64,000 nucleotides of DNA, from the NCBI RefSeq assembly GCF_025527015.1, contig NZ_JAODIM010000039.1:1-64000 (forward strand), read 5' to 3'. The translations under genes and the position numbers were made by a program. The notes beneath the pieces are model-generated. The model made no database searches and had not been told where the DNA came from. It saw only the letters and a program-made list of their open reading frames with translations. Below are positions 33,152-43,697 of this stretch, in pieces (within the stretch, counting starts at the first letter, position 1; every line of letters begins with the position of its first letter). This stretch comes from Winslowiella arboricola. Lineage in GTDB: Bacteria; Pseudomonadota; Gammaproteobacteria; Enterobacterales; Enterobacteriaceae.

Positions 33152-33985
33152 TTACTGAGCAGCAGGTTTCTCTGCCGGAGCTGGCGCCTGAGCGTCGACT
33201 TTAGGTGCTGGTTTGATATCCAGCAGCTCTACGTCAAACACCAGCGTGGAGTTAGCCGGAATACCCGGAACGCCATTTTTACCGTAAGCCAGGTTTGGTG
33301 GGATCACCAGCTTGATTTTGCCGCCTTTCTTGACATGCTTCAGGCCTTCGGTCCAGCCAGGGATCACGCCGTCAAGACGGAAAGAGAGCGGCTCACCACG
33401 GGTGTAAGAGTTATCGAATTCGGTACCGTCGGTCAGCGTACCTTTATAATTCACTACAACGGTATCGCTGTCTTTTGGCGCATCACCGCTGCCTTCTTTC
33501 TCAACCTGATACAGCAGGCCGGACTCAGTTTTCTTCACGCCTTTCTCTTTGGCGAATTTAGCCGCATAAGCTTCGCCTTTACCGGCGTTCTCTTTCGCGT
33601 CTTTTTCCATCTTCGCCTGAGCGGCGCCCTTCACACGGCCTTCAAAAGATTGCAGGGTTTGCTCAATCTCTTTATCGGTGAGTTTGCTTTTACCGGAAAA
33701 CGCATCCTGGACACCGGAGATCAGCTGATCTTTATCCAGTGCAATGCCCAGTTTCTCTTGTTCTTTCAGAGAGTTTTCCATGTAGCGACCCAGCGATGCA
33801 CCCAGTGCATAAGCGGACTGCTGGTCTTCATTTTTAAACGCAGCATTCTTCGGAGCCTGAGGCGCGGCCTGTTGAGCAGGTGCAGTTTCTTGAGCAGGTG
33901 CAGTTTCTGCAGCCATTGCCAGCGGTGCATTCAGCGCTACGGCCATGGTGGTGGCTAACAATGTGACTTTAAACAGTGATTTCAT
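33152..33985 (-). CDS. fkpA: Periplasmic FKBP-type peptidyl-prolyl isomerase FkpA
   Basis: Envelope folding chaperone and isomerase, 277 residues. A signal peptide (MKSLFKVTLLATTMAVALNA, cleavage likely after AMA near 26) is followed by an Ala/Gln/Pro-rich linker, a helical dimerisation domain (about 50-140) and the FKBP domain (about 160-260, VVNYKGTLTDGTEFDNSYTR, GVIPGWTEGL, AYG). The start at 33985 has GGAG 6 bp upstream. The Gln/Pro-rich linker is longer than in E. coli. Confidence 0.97.
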   Translation of the reverse strand: MKSLFKVTLLATTMAVALNAPLAMAAETAPAQETAPAQQAAPQAPKNAAFKNEDQQSAYALGASLGRYMENSLKEQEKLGIALDKDQLISGVQDAFSGKSKLTDKEIEQTLQSFEGRVKGAAQAKMEKDAKENAGKGEAYAAKFAKEKGVKKTESGLLYQVEKEGSGDAPKDSDTVVVNYKGTLTDGTEFDNSYTRGEPLSFRLDGVIPGWTEGLKHVKKGGKIKLVIPPNLAYGKNGVPGIPANSTLVFDVELLDIKPAPKVDAQAPAPAEKPAAQ

Positions 33986-34273
33986 CCATTTCTCCAAAAC
34001 CGAAGCCTCTCACCTCGGGAATAATTTTTAACCTTTCGGTCAGTACTATAACTGTGCGCGAAGAAACTACCTACTCTCGCAACAAAATTACTAAGTTAAC
34101 CTACGACTGTTGTAATGCCGTTAAGTTTCAAAGAGTACGTATAGACGACATCCATCTTTTTCAATCGTTATGGCGAAATTAGCTGCTTTTACCTGGTGAA
34201 AGCCATGCTTTTGCCGTTAGAATCAGACGATTCGCCGCCATGTGATTCGCATGCGGTAACAAGAGGAAATAGT

Positions 34274-34492
34274 ATGCAACAATCATTGTTTGAACAGCGG
34301 CTGGAGATGCTGGAAAGCAAACTGGCTTTTCAGGAGCACACCATTGATGAGCTGAATCAGACGGTGGTGCAGCATGAGCTGGAGATGGCGAAGATGCGTG
34401 AACAGTTACGTCTGATGCTGGATAAGCTGAAGGCGGCGGCACCATCGATGATTGCCTCGCAATCCGAAGAAGTGCCACCACCGCATTATTAA
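34274..34492 (+). CDS. slyX: SlyX protein
   Basis: 72-residue coiled-coil protein of unknown function, [20 protein letters not shown] start and the family-typical end [16 protein letters not shown] lies before the ATG; a longer frame from 34196 has no support. It converges on slyD with a palindromic repeat in the gap. Confidence 0.94.
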   Translation: MQQSLFEQRLEMLESKLAFQEHTIDELNQTVVQHELEMAKMREQLRLMLDKLKAAAPSMIASQSEEVPPPHY

Positions 34493-34497
34493 CCGGC

Positions 34498-34565
34498 ACG
34501 GGCGGCGAGAACGCCGCCCGTGTTGAAGATTATCATCGGCGGCAGCACCGCCGTTTTCGCCGCCC
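34498..34565. repeat. Palindromic repeat copy 2 (slyX-slyD gap)
   Basis: A perfect 24-bp dyad at 34498-34521 (ACGGGCGGCG-AGAA-CGCCGCCCGT) starts 6 bp after slyX. It is followed by a degenerate second unit (CGGCGGCAGCACCGCCG and TTTTCGCCGCCC, 34537-34565). The pair sits between convergent genes and resembles a REP/BIME-type element. Confidence 0.8.
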
Positions 34566-34591
34566 AAATAAAAAAGGCCGCCGAAGCGACC
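34566..34591 (-). terminator. slyD terminator
   Basis: GGTCGC-TTCG-GCGGCC stem on the minus strand (34576-34591) followed by TTTTTTATTT, 7 bp after the slyD stop. A UUCG tetraloop closes the stem, making it an efficient-looking intrinsic terminator. Confidence 0.85.
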
Positions 34592-34598
34592 ATTTTTA

Positions 34599-35153
34599 TT
34601 AGTGGCTACAGCCACAACCGCCGGTACCGCAACCGCCGTTACCGTGATCATGGTCGTGATCATGGTCATGGTCGTGATGATGACCACCTTCGCCGTGAAC
34701 ATGGCCATGAGCCAGCTCATCCGCAGTTGCTTCGCGAATCGCCATCACTTCAACGTTGAAGTTCAGGTTCTGACCCGCCAGCATATGGTTACCATCAACC
34801 ACCACATGCTCATCTTCAACTTCAGTGATTTCTACGGGTACCGGGCCCTGATCGGTTTCCGCCAGGAAGCGCATGCCAACCTGCAGCTCGTCGACGCCCA
34901 TGAACACGTCTTTTGGTACACGCTGCACCAGATTGTCATCGTACTGGCCGTAAGCATCGTTTGACGCGATATGCACATCAAATTTATCGCCAACCACGTG
35001 ATCTTCCAGTGCTTTTTCCAGACCAGAAATCAGGGAACCATGACCGTGCAGATAGTCCAGCGGTGCGCTCACCGGAGACTCGTCAACCAATACACCGTCT
35101 TCTGTACGAACTTGATAGGCCAGGCTTACCACCAGGTCTTTTGCTACTTTCAT
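34599..35153 (-). CDS. slyD: Peptidyl-prolyl isomerase and metallochaperone SlyD
   Basis: 184 residues from MKVAKDLVVSLAYQVRTEDG. An FKBP domain with the insert-in-flap chaperone domain (about 70-130) is followed by a histidine/cysteine-rich tail (HVHGEGGHHHDHDHDHDHDH, then GNGGCGTGGCGCSH) that binds nickel in E. coli for hydrogenase maturation. The tail is 12 residues shorter than in E. coli SlyD (196). It converges on slyX. Confidence 0.97.
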   Translation of the reverse strand: MKVAKDLVVSLAYQVRTEDGVLVDESPVSAPLDYLHGHGSLISGLEKALEDHVVGDKFDVHIASNDAYGQYDDNLVQRVPKDVFMGVDELQVGMRFLAETDQGPVPVEITEVEDEHVVVDGNHMLAGQNLNFNVEVMAIREATADELAHGHVHGEGGHHHDHDHDHDHDHGNGGCGTGGCGCSH

Positions 35154-35304
35154 GATATCTCCTAACCGTTGAGAACGTTGATCCTGCCTCATTGGTCTAT
35201 TTTTGCGTGCAATAATACCAACCAGAGAGGTTCTTAATTGCGCCGATTGTAACGGAATTCAATCCCGCTGTACGCTTAAGCTTAAAAAAAGCTGGGGTAT
35301 TACG

Positions 35305-35499
35305 CTACTCTGGATGAAAAATACCGATCACTTGCTCATTAGTGCGAACCTGATCGCGTACCTGCTTATCCGCTTCACGCATCTGATGGCCGCACTTTAC
35401 ACATTCAACGACATCAACATTGTTTTCGCGCCACAATGCGAGAGTATCTTTTTCCTGGCAGTGCGGACAAACCGCACCGGCAATAAAACGTTTACGCAT
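35305..35499 (-). CDS. yheV: Zinc-ribbon protein YheV
   Basis: 64-residue protein with two CxxC pairs (CPHC near 11 and CVKCGHQ near 33-39), the YheV family of unknown function. It starts 8 bp after the kefB stop, so it is the third gene of kefG-kefB-yheV, as in E. coli. Confidence 0.92.
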   Translation of the reverse strand: MRKRFIAGAVCPHCQEKDTLALWRENNVDVVECVKCGHQMREADKQVRDQVRTNEQVIGIFHPE

Positions 35500-35507
35500 G
35501 TTTATTC

Positions 35508-37313
35508 CTACTCGAATTCGTCCCAGCCATCATACTGTCGCCGCTCATGCTGCATCTCGGTCTGGAAAATATCCTCCAGTTCACGCCGGGCTTCTTTCAC
35601 CCGCGAAATTTGCGCGCTGTCGCCGTGATTTGGCATCAGCTCACGCAGCATACGCATATCCAGACGGCGGAAGTGCTGCTGAGCACGAAGCGCCTGATGC
35701 GGATGCATGCCGACGGTCATTAACGCTTTGCGACCCAGCTCCAGCGCACTGGAGAAGGTTTCACGCGAGAATTGCGTCACACCCGCCTGCAACAGTTCAT
35801 GCGCCTCAACACGGCCCCGGGCGCGGGCGATAATCTGCAGTTGCGGAAAATGCTGATGGCACAAATGGACGATAGTCATCGCGTCTTCAGGCTCATTGCA
35901 GGTAATCACAATCGACTGCGCGCTTTCCGCACCCGCGGCACGCAGCAGCTCCAGCTCGGTTGCATCACCATAGTATACTTTATAGCCGTACTTACGCATC
36001 AGACTGACGGCACTGATATCGCGCTCCAGCACGGTGATGCGTTTTTTATTCGCCATCAGCAAGCGCCCCACCACCTGTCCGACGCGGCCAAAGCCCACCA
36101 CAATCACCTGGGGTTTATCGTCTTCGACAAAAGGTTTTTCATCGTGGTCGTCCGCCTCATTAAAGCGGCGCGTCAGGATTCTGTCGATGCCCTGCATCAG
36201 CAGCGGCGTAGTCATCATCGACAGTGTCACCGTCACCAGCAGTAATGGCAGTTGATCGCCGCTAAACATTTTCGCCGAGGACGCGGCAGAAAACAGCACA
36301 AAAGCAAACTCGCCGCCCTGGCTAAGCACACCGGCGAACTGGAGGCGTTCAGAACTGCGCAGGCCGTAGATACGTGATAACACATACAGCACGGCGATCT
36401 TCACCGCCACCAGCGCGACCACACCGATCAGGATTTCAATAATATGGGTGTAAAGCACCCCGAGATTCAGCGCCATCCCGACTGAAATAAAGAACAAACC
36501 GAGCAGCAGGCCTTTAAAAGGCTCAATGGCGATCTCCAGCTCATGGCGATACTCACTCTCCGCCAGCAGGATCCCGGCGATAAAGGTGCCCAGCGCCATT
36601 GAGACGCCGAGCAGATCCATAAACAGCGCCGAACCCAGCACCAGCAGCAGCGCCGCGGCAGTAAATACTTCACGCACGCCAGAAGCGGCAATAAAGCGGA
36701 AAATCGGCCGCAGCAAAAAGCGTCCGCCAATCAGCATGCCGACAAACGCCAGCACCTTCATACCGACCTTCAGCCAGTCAATATGGCCGCTATCGCCGCC
36801 AGCCAGCAGCGGCACCAGCGCCAGCGCCGGGATCACCGCGATATCCTGGAACAGCAGCACGGAGAACCCCAGCTGCCCGGATTCGTTGCGGTTCATACCC
36901 TTATCGCGCATCAGCTGCAGCGCCATGGCGGTGGAAGACATCGCCAGGCCAATACCGCCGATCATTGCCGCCTGCCAGGAGAAATCAGTCAGCCACAGCA
37001 AACCGCCCAGCACCGCGGCGCTGAAAATCACCTGCGCCGCCCCGACGCCAAAGATTGAACGGCGTAACTGCCAAAGCTTGGAAGGATTAAGCTCAAGGCC
37101 GATAATAAACATCAGGAACACCACGCCGAGTTCAGAGAAGTGCAGAATCTCCTCAACGTCGCTGATAAAACCTAATCCCCATGGTCCAATCGCGATGCCG
37201 GCCAGCAAATAGCCGAGTACCGCACCAATGCCCAGTCGCGCGGCAATCGGCACCGCAACCACTGCGGCAAAAAGATAGAGTACTCCGGCAGTCAGAAGGG
37301 TTTGTCCTTCCAT
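35508..37313 (-). CDS. kefB: Glutathione-gated potassium/proton antiporter KefB
   Basis: Inner-membrane K+ efflux system that acidifies the cytoplasm to protect against electrophiles. 601 residues, as in E. coli. The N-terminal CPA2 exchanger domain (about 1-380, 12 or so membrane segments) is followed by the cytoplasmic RCK/KTN domain with [15 protein letters not shown] near 401. The ATG directly follows the kefG stop (TAA-ATG), indicating coupling to its activator. Confidence 0.97.
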   Translation of the reverse strand: MEGQTLLTAGVLYLFAAVVAVPIAARLGIGAVLGYLLAGIAIGPWGLGFISDVEEILHFSELGVVFLMFIIGLELNPSKLWQLRRSIFGVGAAQVIFSAAVLGGLLWLTDFSWQAAMIGGIGLAMSSTAMALQLMRDKGMNRNESGQLGFSVLLFQDIAVIPALALVPLLAGGDSGHIDWLKVGMKVLAFVGMLIGGRFLLRPIFRFIAASGVREVFTAAALLLVLGSALFMDLLGVSMALGTFIAGILLAESEYRHELEIAIEPFKGLLLGLFFISVGMALNLGVLYTHIIEILIGVVALVAVKIAVLYVLSRIYGLRSSERLQFAGVLSQGGEFAFVLFSAASSAKMFSGDQLPLLLVTVTLSMMTTPLLMQGIDRILTRRFNEADDHDEKPFVEDDKPQVIVVGFGRVGQVVGRLLMANKKRITVLERDISAVSLMRKYGYKVYYGDATELELLRAAGAESAQSIVITCNEPEDAMTIVHLCHQHFPQLQIIARARGRVEAHELLQAGVTQFSRETFSSALELGRKALMTVGMHPHQALRAQQHFRRLDMRMLRELMPNHGDSAQISRVKEARRELEDIFQTEMQHERRQYDGWDEFE

Positions 37314-37865
37314 TTATAAACCTCCATGCGGCAACGGCGACGCCAGCCAGTCACTGTAAGCCCGCGCATAATTCTTCATCACTTCCGGGGTCTGACGACG
37401 CGCCCAATAGATAAACATCGGCGTCATCCAGTGCATACGGCACATCTGCGCCGTCAGCTCAAAGGGACGCATAATCTCTGACATCGGATAGCGATTAAGG
37501 CCCTCCTGATGGTAGGCGGCTTCTGGCTCACCGGTAGTCACCACGCTGCGCCAGTATTTTCCTTCCAGCACGTTGCCATCCACGCCGCTGGCAAAACCGC
37601 GCGATAACACGCGATCCAGCCACTCTTTCAGCAGCGCCGGACAGCTATAGGTATAGAGCGGGTGCTGAAACACCACCACCTGATGTTCGCGCAGCAGCTC
37701 CTGTTCGTAATTCACATCAATAAAAAAATCAGGATAGTGCGCATAAAGATCGTGCACGGTGACATTGGCTAACTGCCCGGCCGGCTGCAACAAAACGCGA
37801 TTAGCGATCGAATCTTGTGATTCCGGGTGGGCATAAAGCAGCAAAACTTTAACGGGCTGCGACAT
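37314..37865 (-). CDS. kefG: Antiporter ancillary protein KefG
   Basis: 183-residue flavodoxin-fold (NQO1-like) quinone oxidoreductase needed for full KefB activity. Family motifs: [11 protein letters not shown] near 9, [20 protein letters not shown] near 65-84, and TTGEPEAAY near 113. First gene of the kefG-kefB-yheV run; divergent from yheS across 125 bp. Confidence 0.96.
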   Translation of the reverse strand: MSQPVKVLLLYAHPESQDSIANRVLLQPAGQLANVTVHDLYAHYPDFFIDVNYEQELLREHQVVVFQHPLYTYSCPALLKEWLDRVLSRGFASGVDGNVLEGKYWRSVVTTGEPEAAYHQEGLNRYPMSEIMRPFELTAQMCRMHWMTPMFIYWARRQTPEVMKNYARAYSDWLASPLPHGGL

Positions 37866-37990
37866 CTATTCCCCTCCAGCCGTCGTCATAGTGCGTGTTT
37901 TCCGCTACCATGCACGACGCAACGGAATTGGTCATTCCGTAATTATGATTATGATGCAATAAATTAACATATTCTGACGATACGGCGCTT

Positions 37991-39895
37991 ATGATTGTAT
38001 TCTCCTCGTTACAAATTCGTCGCGGCATCCGCGTGCTGCTGGACAATGCTACTGCCACCATCAATCCGGGACAAAAAGTCGGGCTGGTGGGTAAAAACGG
38101 CTGCGGAAAATCCACCCTGCTGTCGCTGCTAAAGAATGAGATAAGCGCCGACGCGGGTAATTTCAGCTTTCCGGCAGGCTGGGCGCTGGCCTGGGTTAAC
38201 CAGGAAACGCCGGCGCTGAATATGCCCGCCATTGAGTATGTTATCGATGGCGATCGTGAATTTCGTCAGCTGGAAGCTGAATTACAGCACGCCAATGACA
38301 TCAACGACGGCCATGCTATCGCCACCCTGCATGGCAAGCTGGATGCGATTCAGGCGTGGACCATCCAGTCGCGCGCTTCCAGCCTGCTGCATGGTTTAGG
38401 TTTTAGCCAGGAACAGCTGCAACGCCCGGTCAGCGATTTCTCCGGTGGCTGGCGTATGCGCCTCAATCTGGCACAGGCGCTGCTGTGCCGCTCCGATCTG
38501 CTGTTGCTTGATGAACCGACCAACCACCTCGATCTCGACGCGGTGATCTGGCTCGAGCGCTGGCTGAAAAGCTATCCCGGCACCCTGATCCTGATTTCGC
38601 ATGACCGTGACTTCCTCGATCCGGTGGTGGATAAAATTCTGCATATCGAACAGCAGAGCCTGTACGAGTACACCGGCAACTACAGCTCGTTTGAACGTCA
38701 GCGTGCCACCAAGCTGGCGCAACAGCAGTCGCTGTTTGAGCATCAGCAAGAGAAAGTGGCGCATTTACAGAGCTATATTGACCGTTTCCGCGCCCAGGCC
38801 ACCAAGGCGAAACAGGCGCAGAGTCGTATCAAGATGCTGGAACGTATGGAGCTGATTGCCCCGGCGCATGTTGATAACCCCTTCACCTTCAGCTTCCGCG
38901 AACCGGAAAGCCTGCCTAATCCGTTACTGAAGATGGAGAAGGTCAGCGCTGGCTACGGCGATCGGGTGATCCTTAACTCCATCAAGCTGAACCTGGTGCC
39001 GGGTTCGCGCATTGGCCTGCTGGGCCGCAACGGCGCGGGCAAATCGACGCTAATCAAAATGCTGGCCGGTGAACTGGCGCCGTTGCAGGGTGATATCGGG
39101 CTGGCGAAAGGCATCAAGCTCGGCTACTTCGCTCAGCATCAGCTGGAATTCTTACGCGCAGATGAATCACCGTTACAACATTTGTCACGTCTGGCGCCGA
39201 AAGTGCTGGAACAACAGCTGCGTGACTACCTTGGCGGCTTCGGCTTCCGTGGCGATCAGGTAACGGAAATTACTGAGCGCTTCTCCGGTGGTGAAAAAGC
39301 GCGGCTGGTGCTGGCGCTGATTGTCTGGCAGCGCCCTAACCTGCTGCTGCTTGATGAACCGACCAACCACCTTGATCTGGATATGCGTCAGGCGCTGACC
39401 GAAGCGCTGATCGACTTTGAAGGCGCACTGGTCGTGGTTTCGCATGACCGCCATCTGCTGCGCTCCACTACCGACGACCTCTATCTGGTGCATGACGGTA
39501 AAGTCGAAACCTTCGAAGGTGATCTCGAAGATTATCAGCAGTGGCTGAGCGACCTGCAGAAACAGCAAGCACAGCAGGATGCCGCGCCGAAGCTGGAGAA
39601 TGGCAACAGCGCCCAGTCACGTAAAGATCAGAAGCGACGCGAAGCGGAACTGCGCACCCAGACTCAGCCGCTGCGTAAACAGATCACACAGCTGGAAAAG
39701 CAGATGGAGAAGCTGAACGCCCAGCTGGCCGCCGCTGAAGAGAAGCTCGCCGACTCAGCGATCTATGAACAGAGCCGCAAAGCGGATTTAACCGCTGCGC
39801 TGCAAAGTCAGGCAGAGAGCAAGTCGGCGCTGGAAGAGTGTGAAATGGCATGGCTGGATGCCCAGGAGCAGCTGGAGCAGATGCTGGCGGAGTAA
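37991..39895 (+). CDS. yheS: ABC-F family ATPase YheS
   Basis: 634 residues with two ATP-binding cassettes and no membrane domain. Walker A GKNGCGKST (about 35-43) and GRNGAGKST (about 345-353); signature FSGGWRMRL and FSGGEKARL; Walker B LLLLDEPTNHLDLD in both halves. An ABC-F linker lies between, and a C-terminal coiled coil (about 535-630, RREAELRTQTQPLRKQITQL). ABC-F proteins act on ribosomes; the specific task of YheS is not established here. A palindromic repeat pair follows. Confidence 0.96.
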   Translation: MIVFSSLQIRRGIRVLLDNATATINPGQKVGLVGKNGCGKSTLLSLLKNEISADAGNFSFPAGWALAWVNQETPALNMPAIEYVIDGDREFRQLEAELQHANDINDGHAIATLHGKLDAIQAWTIQSRASSLLHGLGFSQEQLQRPVSDFSGGWRMRLNLAQALLCRSDLLLLDEPTNHLDLDAVIWLERWLKSYPGTLILISHDRDFLDPVVDKILHIEQQSLYEYTGNYSSFERQRATKLAQQQSLFEHQQEKVAHLQSYIDRFRAQATKAKQAQSRIKMLERMELIAPAHVDNPFTFSFREPESLPNPLLKMEKVSAGYGDRVILNSIKLNLVPGSRIGLLGRNGAGKSTLIKMLAGELAPLQGDIGLAKGIKLGYFAQHQLEFLRADESPLQHLSRLAPKVLEQQLRDYLGGFGFRGDQVTEITERFSGGEKARLVLALIVWQRPNLLLLDEPTNHLDLDMRQALTEALIDFEGALVVVSHDRHLLRSTTDDLYLVHDGKVETFEGDLEDYQQWLSDLQKQQAQQDAAPKLENGNSAQSRKDQKRREAELRTQTQPLRKQITQLEKQMEKLNAQLAAAEEKLADSAIYEQSRKADLTAALQSQAESKSALEECEMAWLDAQEQLEQMLAE

Positions 39896-39906
39896 TTAAT
39901 GGTTTA

Positions 39907-40015
39907 ACGGGCGGCGATAACGCCGCCCCTACATCAATTGAGCGTAGGGGCGGCGTTATCGCCGCCCGTGTTAATGATTTGCACCTGCCGTAATGACGGC
40001 GTTCTCGCCGCCCTC
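39907..40015. repeat. Palindromic repeat pair, copy 3 (yheS-tauD gap)
   Basis: Two full units in inverted order: left arm 39907-39932 (ACGGGCGGCGATAACGCCGC then CCCTAC) and its exact reverse complement at 39944-39969, separated by 11 bp. A partial third unit (GACGGCGTTCTCGCCGCCCTC) is at 39995-40015. It fills the gap between convergent yheS and tauD and marks the left edge of the tau block, where E. coli has yheT directly. Confidence 0.9.
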
Positions 40016-40019
40016 TGCT

Positions 40020-40871
40020 TCAATCCGCGCGGTAATAAGGCTTATCACCGAGAATAGTCGCACGATGCATAATACGTCGCTGCGGCATATAATCCGCATT
40101 GGCATAATGCTGGGTTACCCGGTTGTCCCAGATAGCCACATCATCCTGCTGCCAGCGCCAGCGCACCTGAAACTCCGGTTTGGTGATATGCGCGAACAGG
40201 AAGCCCAGCAGCGCATCACTCTCCTTCTGGCTCAAATCCACAATTCGCGTGGTAAAGCCTTCGTTAACAAACAGCGCCTGTTTGCCACTGACCGGATGCG
40301 TACGCACCACCGGATGCAGCAGCGGCGGATTACTGGCCACCGCTTTTCTCCAGCGCGCATGCTCCTCTTCACTGCCGCGATGTTTAAACTCCTGGAACGA
40401 TTTGGTGAAGTCATGCTCCGCCTGCAACCCGCTTAACAGGGTCTTAATCGGCGCCGACAGCGCCTGATACGCCGCAATCCCACTGGCCCACAGCGTATCG
40501 CCACCGGTTTCCGGCAAATGCTTCGCCGCCAGAATCGCACCCGCCGGCGGGGTTTCGATAAAGGTCACATCGGTATGCCAGTTATCGTTATCCGGCGGAT
40601 TATTGTCATGAGTATCCAGCACAATAATCTCTTCGACATCTTCGGCATGCGGATAAACCGGGTGGATATGCAGATCGCCAAAACGCGCGGCCAGCGCCCG
40701 TTGCTGGTGTGGCGTTAATGGCTGATCGCGGAAAAACAGCACCTGATGGCGGATCAGCGCATGATAAAGCTGCTCAAACTGACCATCGCTCAGCGGACGA
40801 CTCAGATTAAGATTCTCAACCAGCGCGCCGATATGGGGGCCAAGTGCGGTAATAGTCAGACGTTCATTCAT
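40020..40871 (-). CDS. tauD: Taurine dioxygenase TauD
   Basis: Fe(II)/2-oxoglutarate-dependent enzyme releasing sulfite from taurine. 283 residues, E. coli length. Iron ligands: HTD in NWHTDVTF (about 99-101) and the distal His in RVTQHYAN (near 255), with the 2-oxoglutarate Arg in RRIMHRATI. Last gene of tauABCD; its start overlaps tauC by 4 bp. Confidence 0.97.
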   Translation of the reverse strand: MNERLTITALGPHIGALVENLNLSRPLSDGQFEQLYHALIRHQVLFFRDQPLTPHQQRALAARFGDLHIHPVYPHAEDVEEIIVLDTHDNNPPDNDNWHTDVTFIETPPAGAILAAKHLPETGGDTLWASGIAAYQALSAPIKTLLSGLQAEHDFTKSFQEFKHRGSEEEHARWRKAVASNPPLLHPVVRTHPVSGKQALFVNEGFTTRIVDLSQKESDALLGFLFAHITKPEFQVRWRWQQDDVAIWDNRVTQHYANADYMPQRRIMHRATILGDKPYYRAD

Positions 40872-41695
40872 TGTGTCACTCCATGCCAGGGTGTCAGACG
40901 ACGCTGTAACGCGCGCAGACCCAGTTCTAAAGTAAAAGCGATTACGGCGATCACCGCGATGCCTGCCAGCACCACATCAGTGGCCAGAAACTCACCGGCG
41001 GATTGCACCATAAAGCCCAGTCCGCGCGTGGCGGCAATCAGCTCAGCCGCCACCAGCGTCGACCAGCCAACGCCGAGGCCAATACGTAATCCGGTGAGAA
41101 TTTCCGGCAGCGCGCCCGGCAGTACCACATACCACAACACCTGCCAGCGGCTGGCGCCAAGTGAACGCGCGGCACGCAGTCGCACCTGTTGTGCGCTTTT
41201 AACCCCGGCCAGCGCTGAGAGCGCCACCGGCGCAAAAATCGCCAGATAGATCAGTAAAATTTTCGAGGTCTCGCCGATACCAAACCAGATCACCATCAGC
41301 GGCAGATAGGCCAGTGGCGGCACAGGACGATAGAGTTCAATTAGCGGGTCAAGAATGCCGCGCACCGTGGCATTCAGTCCCATGGCGATACCCACCGGAA
41401 TGCCAATCAGCGCCGCAGCAAACAGCGCAATCAGAATACGTGTCAGGCTGGCGCCAAGATGCTGCCACAAGGTGGCATCCATAAAGCCCTGCGCGCTGGC
41501 GACGGTCAGCAGCTGATGCAGCACCTGCTGCGGCGCCGGCAGAAACAGCGGACTAATCAGCTTCAGCGCGGTCACGCCCCACCAGACAGCTAACAGCACC
41601 AGCAGGGTAATTATGCTCAGCGTCAGTTGATGCGACAGCGGCCAGCGCCTGCGCGATCGCTGGCTGGCAAGTTTGTCATTAATCAGCGAACTCAT
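40868..41695 (-). CDS. tauC: Taurine ABC transporter permease TauC
   Basis: 275-residue inner-membrane permease with about six membrane helices. The EAA-like loop ([27 protein letters not shown], about 172-198, written here only as a span) contacts the ATPase TauB. Overlaps tauB and tauD by 4 bp each, so the operon is tightly coupled. Confidence 0.95.
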   Translation of the reverse strand: MSSLINDKLASQRSRRRWPLSHQLTLSIITLLVLLAVWWGVTALKLISPLFLPAPQQVLHQLLTVASAQGFMDATLWQHLGASLTRILIALFAAALIGIPVGIAMGLNATVRGILDPLIELYRPVPPLAYLPLMVIWFGIGETSKILLIYLAIFAPVALSALAGVKSAQQVRLRAARSLGASRWQVLWYVVLPGALPEILTGLRIGLGVGWSTLVAAELIAATRGLGFMVQSAGEFLATDVVLAGIAVIAVIAFTLELGLRALQRRLTPWHGVTQ

Positions 41696-42459
41696 AAGAA
41701 TACCTCACGCTGCTGAAATACCTGGCTGAGCACATATTCGCGCCGGGCGATAAATTCGGGATCGGACTTAATCGCCCGGCAGGATTCGCCTGCCGCATAG
41801 CGACGACCAAAATCCAGCGACAGACGTTCGATAATGCGTCCCGGCCCCGGTGATAACAGCACCAGTTCGCTGGCGAGAAACACCGCTTCTTCAATATCAT
41901 GGGTAATCAGCAGCACCTGCTTACCACTATCGCGCCACAGCGTCAGCAGCAGCTCCTGCATCTGTTCACGGGTAAAGGCATCCAGCGCGCCAAACGGTTC
42001 GTCGAGCAGCAGCAATTGCGGATCGGCAGCCAGTGCGCGTGCTATTCCGACACGCTGGCGCATACCGCCGGAAAGCTGCCAGATAAAGCGTTTCTCCGCC
42101 CCTTCCAGCCCGACCTTCTTCAGCATGCGCTGCGCAATGGCGCGCCGTTCGTTTTTCGCCACGCCAGCCAGTTGCAGACCAAACGCCACGTTATCGAGCA
42201 CATTACGCCATGGCAGTAAGCCTTCATGCTGGAACACCACACCGCGTTCAGCACCCGGACCGTTAATCGGCTGGCCATCCAGCGTGATACTGCCGGATTC
42301 CGCCGGTAAAAAACCGGCGATAAGATTCAGTAGCGTGGTTTTGCCACAGCCGGATGGCCCCAGCACCACCAGCAGCTCACCGGAATCAATCGACAAATTG
42401 ATATCCTGCAACGCCAGCTGGCCGTCGTAACGGGCATGCAAATTAGAGACGGATAACAC
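41692..42459 (-). CDS. tauB: Taurine ABC transporter ATPase TauB
   Basis: 255 residues. Walker [10 protein letters not shown] (about 34-42), signature [14 protein letters not shown] (about 129-142), Walker [13 protein letters not shown] (about 149-160), His loop [11 protein letters not shown]. Energises taurine/alkanesulfonate import with TauA and TauC. Ends 4 bp inside tauC and starts 9 bp after tauA. Confidence 0.96.
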   Translation of the reverse strand: MLSVSNLHARYDGQLALQDINLSIDSGELLVVLGPSGCGKTTLLNLIAGFLPAESGSITLDGQPINGPGAERGVVFQHEGLLPWRNVLDNVAFGLQLAGVAKNERRAIAQRMLKKVGLEGAEKRFIWQLSGGMRQRVGIARALAADPQLLLLDEPFGALDAFTREQMQELLLTLWRDSGKQVLLITHDIEEAVFLASELVLLSPGPGRIIERLSLDFGRRYAAGESCRAIKSDPEFIARREYVLSQVFQQREVFL

Positions 42460-42468
42460 GGGCGCGCC

Positions 42469-43449
42469 TTACTGTTCAGCCAGTGGTTTAACAAAGCGAT
42501 CGGTGACGTAATCACGATAATCGCTGGCGACCTGCGGTACTTTGCCCTGCTCTTTCAAAAACTGCGCGGTGTCGAGAATCGCTTTATCCACCGGCTGCGC
42601 CAGCTGAGTAACCTGCTGGGCGGCGGTCAGATAGGTATTGCCTTTCACCAGCCCCGGCACCTGCTCATCAGGCACGCCACTCAGACGCGACAGCTTGCTG
42701 AGGTTTTCTGGCTGCTTCAGCCACTGCTCCGGGTTATCCAGATAGGCTTTCTGCGCCGCCAGCGCGCTGCGGGCAAAGGCCGTCACCACCTCAGGATGCT
42801 GTTGGGCGAAATCTTTGCGCACCACCCAGACGTCGAGCGTTGGCGAACCCCACTGCCCCACCTGCGCCGAATCGGTCAGCACATGGCCCTCTTTTTCCAG
42901 TTCGTTTACCGCTGGTGCCCAGACATAGGCACCATCAATATCACCACGCTGCCAGGCGGCGGCGATCGCCGGAGGCTGCAGGTTCAGAATCTGCACCTGA
43001 CCAGGTTTGATCCCCCAGTGTTTCAGCGCTGCCAGCAAGCTATAGTGGGTAGTGGAGATAAAAGGCACCGCAATGCGCTTGCCGATCAGGTCCTGCGGTT
43101 TGGTGATGCTTTTTTTCACCACCAGCGCTTCGGAGTTACCAAGCTGGGAAGCCAGCAGGAAGACCTCGATCGGCACCTGCTGACTGGCGGCCACCGCCAG
43201 CGGGCTGGAGCCGATATTGCCAATCTGCACATCGCCGGACGCCAGCGCTCGTACTACGCTGGAACCGCTGTCGAATTTACGCCAGTCAACTTTTGCCCCA
43301 CTCTCTTTGGCAAAAGTATTGTCAGCCTGCGCGACTTTCGCCGGTTCAGCCGATGTCTGGTAAGCGATAGTGACATCAACGGCCTGCGCATTCAGCGCTG
43401 CCAGTGACAATGCTGCCGCAACCAATGATAAACGCCATTTTCCCGCCAT
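42469..43449 (-). CDS. tauA: Taurine-binding periplasmic protein TauA
   Basis: 326-residue solute-binding protein with a signal peptide (MAGKWRLSLVAAALSLAALN, cleavage after AQA near 23). The family core VTIAYQTSAEPAKVAQAD and FDSGSSVVRALASGDVQIG are present. GGAGTG precedes the start. First gene of tauABCD. In E. coli tau genes need Cbl/CysB; no such site could be confirmed in the upstream gap. Confidence 0.95.
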   Translation of the reverse strand: MAGKWRLSLVAAALSLAALNAQAVDVTIAYQTSAEPAKVAQADNTFAKESGAKVDWRKFDSGSSVVRALASGDVQIGNIGSSPLAVAASQQVPIEVFLLASQLGNSEALVVKKSITKPQDLIGKRIAVPFISTTHYSLLAALKHWGIKPGQVQILNLQPPAIAAAWQRGDIDGAYVWAPAVNELEKEGHVLTDSAQVGQWGSPTLDVWVVRKDFAQQHPEVVTAFARSALAAQKAYLDNPEQWLKQPENLSKLSRLSGVPDEQVPGLVKGNTYLTAAQQVTQLAQPVDKAILDTAQFLKEQGKVPQVASDYRDYVTDRFVKPLAEQ

Positions 43450-43697
43450 GTTTCACTCCGCTTATTGTGATTTTCTGCTAACTGTCTGCCATTTTTAACC
43501 GACAGTGGGCAAAGCTAAAAGTAATTAAAAATTATTTTTAATCACAAAATCGCATTAGGAGCTTTTCTGCTTTGCATATGCACCAGGTGAAATAAGCGGG
43601 TAGCCAAATAATTTGCAAAATCTCAGGCGTTATCTGGCCGCTTGTGGTACTGCTAGTCGCTTCAGCACGGTAATTATTTCAGGGTATAAGGTCTGGC
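43450..43697. promoter_or_regulatory. Divergent control region between tauA and a LacI-type regulator gene
   Basis: A 248-bp gap with an AT-rich core (GTAATTAAAAATTATTTTTA at 43521-43540) and a short dyad GCATATGC (43574-43581). It must hold promoters for tauA (minus) and the regulator (plus). I see no convincing LacI-type operator with a central CG and no unambiguous -35/-10 pair, so assignments inside it remain open. Confidence 0.5.

Noticed and set aside
33986..34273. Sigma-E promoter for fkpA
   Set aside because: FkpA is a sigma-E target in E. coli, but no GGAACTT-N16-TCTGA-like pair was found in the gap by eye.
43450..43697. LacI-type operator between tauA and the regulator gene
   Set aside because: Only a short GCATATGC dyad and AT-rich palindromic runs are present; none has the length and central CG expected.
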